DNA from: Algoriphagus antarcticus
Lineage (GTDB): Bacteria; Bacteroidota; Bacteroidia; Cytophagales; Cyclobacteriaceae
Length of the DNA: 64,000 nt
Assembly: GCF_002150685.1 (NCBI RefSeq)
Contig: NZ_MSSW01000049.1
Span: forward strand, 45,166-109,165
Reading direction: 5' to 3'
The stretch's first letter is position 1. The number at the start of each line of letters is the position of its first letter. The notes under the pieces were generated by a model. It saw only the letters and a program-made list of their open reading frames with translations. It ran no database searches and was not told the origin of the DNA. The position numbers and the translations under genes were made by a program. Below, piece by piece: positions 61,810 to 64,000 of this stretch.

Positions 61810-62136
61810 TTATACGGAGAAGCTTTCGCCACATCCACAAGTTCTGCTTGCATTTGGATTGACGAATTGGAAGCCTTTTCCATTCAGTCCGTCTGTGAAT
61901 TCCAGTGTAGTTCCTGCCAGGTAAAGCAAGCTTTTTCTGTCCACTAGTATTTTTACTCCTTTATCTTCAAATACATGGTCAGTTTCCACCTGAGCGCCAT
62001 CAAAGCCCAAATCATACATCAGACCTGAGCACCCTCCTCCTTTCACAGAAACGCGAATATTTTCATTTTCTGTGCGTCCTTCCTCTTTTTTGAGCTCTAG
62101 GATACGCTCTTTGGCTTTGTCAGAAACGATTATCAT
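61810..62136 (-). CDS. iscA: IscA/ErpA-type iron-sulfur carrier
   Basis: A 108-residue A-type carrier that takes iron-sulfur clusters to apo-proteins. All three cluster cysteines are present: GGGCSGLMYDLGFD and the C-terminal CGCGESFSV. FTDGLNGKGFQFVNPNASRT precedes them. It is the canonical copy; a paralogue without the CxC pair is at 29122. It ends at a clear terminator. No isc/suf neighbours are seen. Confidence 0.94.
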   Translation of the reverse strand: MIIVSDKAKERILELKKEEGRTENENIRVSVKGGGCSGLMYDLGFDGAQVETDHVFEDKGVKILVDRKSLLYLAGTTLEFTDGLNGKGFQFVNPNASRTCGCGESFSV

Positions 62137-62226
62137 ATCTTTATATATTACTTTGTCTTACGTCGAATTATGGGAAAAACAGTATTGCTCCCGAAATGAT
62201 TCAATACAAATATAGCAAATTTAAAC

Positions 62227-62628
62227 ATGAGGAAAATCGAACATATAGGTATAGCAGTGAAGGATCTTGAGAAGTCTAATACACTTTTTGCGAAGCTGCT
62301 GGGAAAAGAACACTACAAAACGGAAGAAGTGGAGGGAGAAAAAGTGGCTGCTTCTTTTTTTCAGGTGGGTGAGACAAAGTTAGAATTGCTACAAGCTACG
62401 GATGAGAATAGCCCCATTGGCATATACCTAGAGAAGAGATCAGAAGGAATTCATCATATCGCATTTGATGTGGAGGATATAGCGTCGGAAGTAGAGCGGC
62501 TGAAGGGAGAAGGCTTCGAAATCCTGAATGAAACGCCAAAACTGGGTGCAGACAATAAATTAGTGGTATTTTTGCATCCTCGGAGCACGAATGGTGTTTT
62601 GATTGAATTGTGTCAGGAGATTTCCTGA
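62227..62628 (+). CDS. mce: Methylmalonyl-CoA epimerase
   Basis: A 133-residue glyoxalase-fold (VOC) enzyme that interconverts (R)- and (S)-methylmalonyl-CoA. It begins MRKIEHIGIAVKDLEKSNTL with the metal His, then FFQVGETKLELLQATDENSP and GIHHIAFDVEDI with further ligands, and ends GVLIELCQE. It belongs to propionate and branched-chain amino-acid breakdown, which also needs an acyl-CoA carboxylase like the one at 19304. It diverges from iscA. Confidence 0.92.
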   Translation: MRKIEHIGIAVKDLEKSNTLFAKLLGKEHYKTEEVEGEKVAASFFQVGETKLELLQATDENSPIGIYLEKRSEGIHHIAFDVEDIASEVERLKGEGFEILNETPKLGADNKLVVFLHPRSTNGVLIELCQEIS

Positions 62629-62765
62629 CTTCAACATTCATTATGAGATATCATCATTCGATATTTTCAATTCAAAATTGGAGGATTTGAAAGTTGAGAA
62701 ATTGGGTCTCGGATATTTGGATGTTAGAGCACTAGTTTAAACAAACTCTAGAAAATCCCCATTTT

Positions 62766-62783
62766 CCTCCGCCGTGGCGGAGG
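62766..62783. repeat. GC-rich palindrome CCTCCGCC/GGCGGAGG
   Basis: An 8-bp perfect inverted repeat around GT in an AT-rich intergenic stretch between mce and thiL. The core GCCGTGGCGG recurs inside MITE copy 5 (58634-58645) and the related CACGGCGGG near 27826. Confidence 0.5.
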
Positions 62784-62888
62784 GAATAGCCGAGTAATAA
62801 CTTTCAAAGAAAAAGCTTGCTGGGACAGATTGTAATTAATAATTGGAATTATAAACCGCTGCGCCGTTACGCCGCCGCGATAGAAATT

Positions 62889-63917
62889 ATGTCAGAAAAG
62901 AGAACAGAAATAAGCGATTTGGGTGAATTCGGTTTGATCGACCACCTGAATGAAAAAGTAATTATTAAAAATTCCAGCACCTTAAAAGGCATTGGAGATG
63001 ATGCTGCGGTGATTGAAGCTGGAGATATGGTCAAAGTTGTTACCACCGATCTATTGGTGGAAGGAGTTCATTTTGACCTTTCCTATGCGCCATTGCCTCA
63101 CTTGGGTTTCAAGGCTGTAGCGGTGAATGTCTCGGACGTGGCAGCTATGAATGCTGTTCCCAAGCAGATCACTGTGAGTATTGCGCTATCTAACAGATTC
63201 TCAGTAGAAGCTATCGATGCCTTGTATGAAGGTATTCATGCGGCTTGCGAACATTACGGTGTTGACCTGATTGGTGGTGACACTACTGCTTCTAGAAGTG
63301 GTTTGGTGATTTCTGTGACAGCGATTGGCGAAGCAAAACCTGAACAGATTTCCTATAGATCTGGCGCCAAAGAAAATGACATTCTTTGTGTAACGGGAGA
63401 TCTCGGAGGAGCTTTAGTCGGATTGCAGATTTTGGAGCGTGAGAAGGAAGTCTTTCTTGCCAATCCTGATATGAAGCCTGATCTGGGGAAATACACGTTG
63501 GTTACTGCCCGTCAACTTAAGCCAGACGCTCGTGTGGATATTATTCATGAGTTGCGAGAAATGGAAGTGGTACCTACCAGTATGATGGATATTTCGGATG
63601 GACTGGCTTCGGAGATTTTCCATATTTGCAAAGCTTCTGGAGTGGGAGCGATTATCTATGAGGATAAGCTGCCGATAGACAAGCAGACATTCGATACTGC
63701 GGTGGAGTTGAACCTTGATCCGATCACTTGTGTGATGAATGGAGGAGAGGACTATGAGTTGCTATTCACGATTGATCAGAAGGATTTTGCGAAGCTGGAA
63801 AAGCACCCAGATATTCACTTCGTAGGTCATATCACTAAGGCAGAAGAAGGTAAATTCCTAGTCACTAAAAGTGGAACAGCCGTGCAGATTAAAGCTCAGG
63901 GGTGGAAGCATTTTTGA
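62889..63917 (+). CDS. thiL: Thiamine-monophosphate kinase
   Basis: About 342 residues from ATG 62889 (MSEKRTEISDLGEFGLIDHL), chosen because it fits the family start; an ORF from 62817 has an unlikely leader. It phosphorylates thiamine phosphate to thiamine pyrophosphate. Marks: LKGIGDDAAVIE (Mg-binding Asp pair), VTTDLLVEGVHFDLSYAPLP, AVAVNVSDVAAMNA-type AVNVSDVAAMNAVP, DLIGGDTTASRSGLVIS and MDISDGLASEI. No thi genes or THI-box were found nearby. Confidence 0.92.
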   Translation: MSEKRTEISDLGEFGLIDHLNEKVIIKNSSTLKGIGDDAAVIEAGDMVKVVTTDLLVEGVHFDLSYAPLPHLGFKAVAVNVSDVAAMNAVPKQITVSIALSNRFSVEAIDALYEGIHAACEHYGVDLIGGDTTASRSGLVISVTAIGEAKPEQISYRSGAKENDILCVTGDLGGALVGLQILEREKEVFLANPDMKPDLGKYTLVTARQLKPDARVDIIHELREMEVVPTSMMDISDGLASEIFHICKASGVGAIIYEDKLPIDKQTFDTAVELNLDPITCVMNGGEDYELLFTIDQKDFAKLEKHPDIHFVGHITKAEEGKFLVTKSGTAVQIKAQGWKHF

Positions 63918-63929
63918 TTAAAAATAACT

Positions 63930-63957
63930 GTGGTTCGAGTCTTCAGACTTGGACCAC
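63930..63957. repeat. Hairpin after thiL
   Basis: GTGGTTCGAGTCT / AGACTTGGACCAC form a 13-base stem with two wobble pairs and almost no loop. No T-tract follows, so it is a weak terminator candidate. It resembles the cagaccac hairpins near 42057. Confidence 0.4.
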
Positions 63958-64000
63958 AACCTAATCAGTAAGCAACCAATTCTTTTAATTTTTGGCTAAA

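Noticed and set aside
63930..63957. tRNA arm (GGTTCGAGTC)
   Set aside because: The words resemble a T-arm but no acceptor, D or anticodon stems can be made; it is a simple hairpin.

Overview
The window looks like chromosome from a Bacteroidota member of the order Cytophagales, probably a marine or aquatic Cyclobacteriaceae (Algoriphagus-like). The evidence is gene content: a Bacteroidetes-type LptD, many exported sulfatases, lyases and sialidase, a CE15 esterase and DUF7935/YkvA genes. Putative promoters fit TAnnTTTG, Shine-Dalgarno sites are poor, and base composition is moderately AT-rich. The genus is inference. No rRNA, tRNA, CRISPR array, phage or intact transposase gene was found.

Layout. 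1-10.6 kb: 3' part of a sugar transporter, an exported metallo-beta-lactamase-fold protein, a higBA-like toxin-antitoxin locus whose toxin is frameshifted near its end, a translationally coupled PhoPQ-related/CE15 hydrolase pair, an LLM-class oxidoreductase, a sialidase and an ammonium transporter. 10.6-26 kb: mostly housekeeping (M48 protease, DUF4197, arginine deiminase, LptD diverging from a cell-wall amidase, acyl-CoA carboxylase, SirB1-like protein, phosphopantetheinyl transferase, and a tight WD40-DivIVA-FolB-ChaN-DUF4268 run). 28-34 kb: DUF6265, an IscA-like protein lacking its C-terminal Cys pair, a DUF7935/YkvA/thioredoxin/Rossmann/Dtd operon, and a sulfatase. 34-48 kb: accessory region with a leishmanolysin-like lipoprotein, an asymmetric twin ABC ATPase, vapBC, a DUF4143 ATPase behind three 32-bp repeats, and a minus-strand polysaccharide set (beta-helix lyase, alginate lyase-family protein, zinc dehydrogenase, sulfatase) with an embedded UPF0175/DUF3368 pair. 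It ends in a graveyard holding a truncated aminotransferase and a vapBC remnant. 47-64 kb: DUF302, a sulfide:quinone reductase-like flavoprotein, class V aminotransferase, M81 peptidase, VanZ-RDD fusion, MazG, third sulfatase, alpha-amylase, Omp85-type porin, ComB-GcvT, IscA, methylmalonyl-CoA epimerase and ThiL.

The most notable structure that ordinary annotation misses is a family of five 140-160 bp non-coding elements (27601, 34261, 35574, 46945, 58543). They have imperfect terminal inverted repeats and a variable internal heptamer array, and four of the five are flanked by 9-bp direct repeats. One sits inside a vapC-like pseudogene, and removing it plus one repeat copy rejoins the codons exactly. 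This is a MITE-like mobile family whose transposase is not in the window.

Several genes carry small lesions (higB, DUF2442, DUF1801, aminotransferase, vapC). The accessory parts of the window therefore seem to be decaying, or, for single-base cases in A-tracts, may hold sequencing errors. All identifications are from reading the sequence; no database search was run.
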